Below, piece after piece: positions 5,436 to 5,442 of a stretch of 5,442 nucleotides of DNA (the stretch's first letter is position 1; each line of letters begins with the position of its first letter). A program made the translations under genes and the position numbers. The stretch is from Candidatus Nanopelagicaceae bacterium. Lineage in GTDB: Bacteria > Actinomycetota > Actinomycetes > Nanopelagicales > Nanopelagicaceae. Location: NCBI GenBank assembly GCA_947478965.1, contig CANJXW010000052.1, positions 1 through 5,442 on the forward strand. Reading direction: 5' to 3'. The notes under the pieces were generated by a model. It was not told where the DNA came from, did not search any database, and saw nothing but the letters and a program-made list of their open reading frames with translations.

Positions 5436-5442
5436 AGCGACC

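Overview
The window looks like a core-genome stretch of an actinobacterium with moderate GC (240-base samples in purM read 50-60% GC by hand count). The taxonomic hint comes from three families I know mainly or only from Actinobacteria (a DUF3073 protein, BldC and a DUF5302 protein). The order purF - purM - DUF3073 - hypothetical - bldC also resembles, from memory, the Streptomyces bldC neighbourhood. The moderate GC and tight packing would suit a streamlined freshwater lineage such as the Nanopelagicales (acI), but that placement is an inference.

Layout. Positions 1-2318 hold two de novo purine genes: the 3' part of purF (its beginning, with the catalytic N-terminal cysteine, lies off the left edge) and complete purM, joined by a TAATG overlap. 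Positions 2360-3352 hold a 58-residue DUF3073 protein with a near-perfect Shine-Dalgarno site, and a 271-residue protein of unknown function whose GTG start directly abuts the DUF3073 stop. A 104-base leader (3353-3456) with a small palindrome and possible promoter elements precedes bldC, a MerR-type DNA-binding regulator (3457-3669). Then come a WecA/MraY-family polyprenyl-phosphate sugar-1-phosphate transferase (3682-4719), a DUF5302 protein that is probably translated from a leaderless mRNA (4741-4938), and a DUF167/YggU protein (4954-5250). On the opposite strand is tRNA-Phe(GAA) (5287-5360), preceded at the right edge by a perfect 12-bp hairpin (5408-5435).

How the genes fit together. 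PurF performs the first committed step of purine synthesis and PurM the fifth. The two small-gene products downstream have no known role but travel with the purine genes. BldC is a transcription factor, and the transferase starts a lipid-linked cell-envelope glycan. All protein genes lie on the + strand with short gaps, so read-through is plausible, but the bldC leader and the DUF5302 upstream region suggest internal promoters. Genes up to DUF3073 use clear Shine-Dalgarno sites. The 271-residue gene and everything after it do not.

I see no mobile element, CRISPR array, toxin-antitoxin pair or defence system. The points most worth a second look are a GC-rich, codon-shifted tract in the last third of purM, the unknown gene between purM and bldC, the bldC leader, the variant active-site motifs of the transferase, and the leaderless DUF5302 start.
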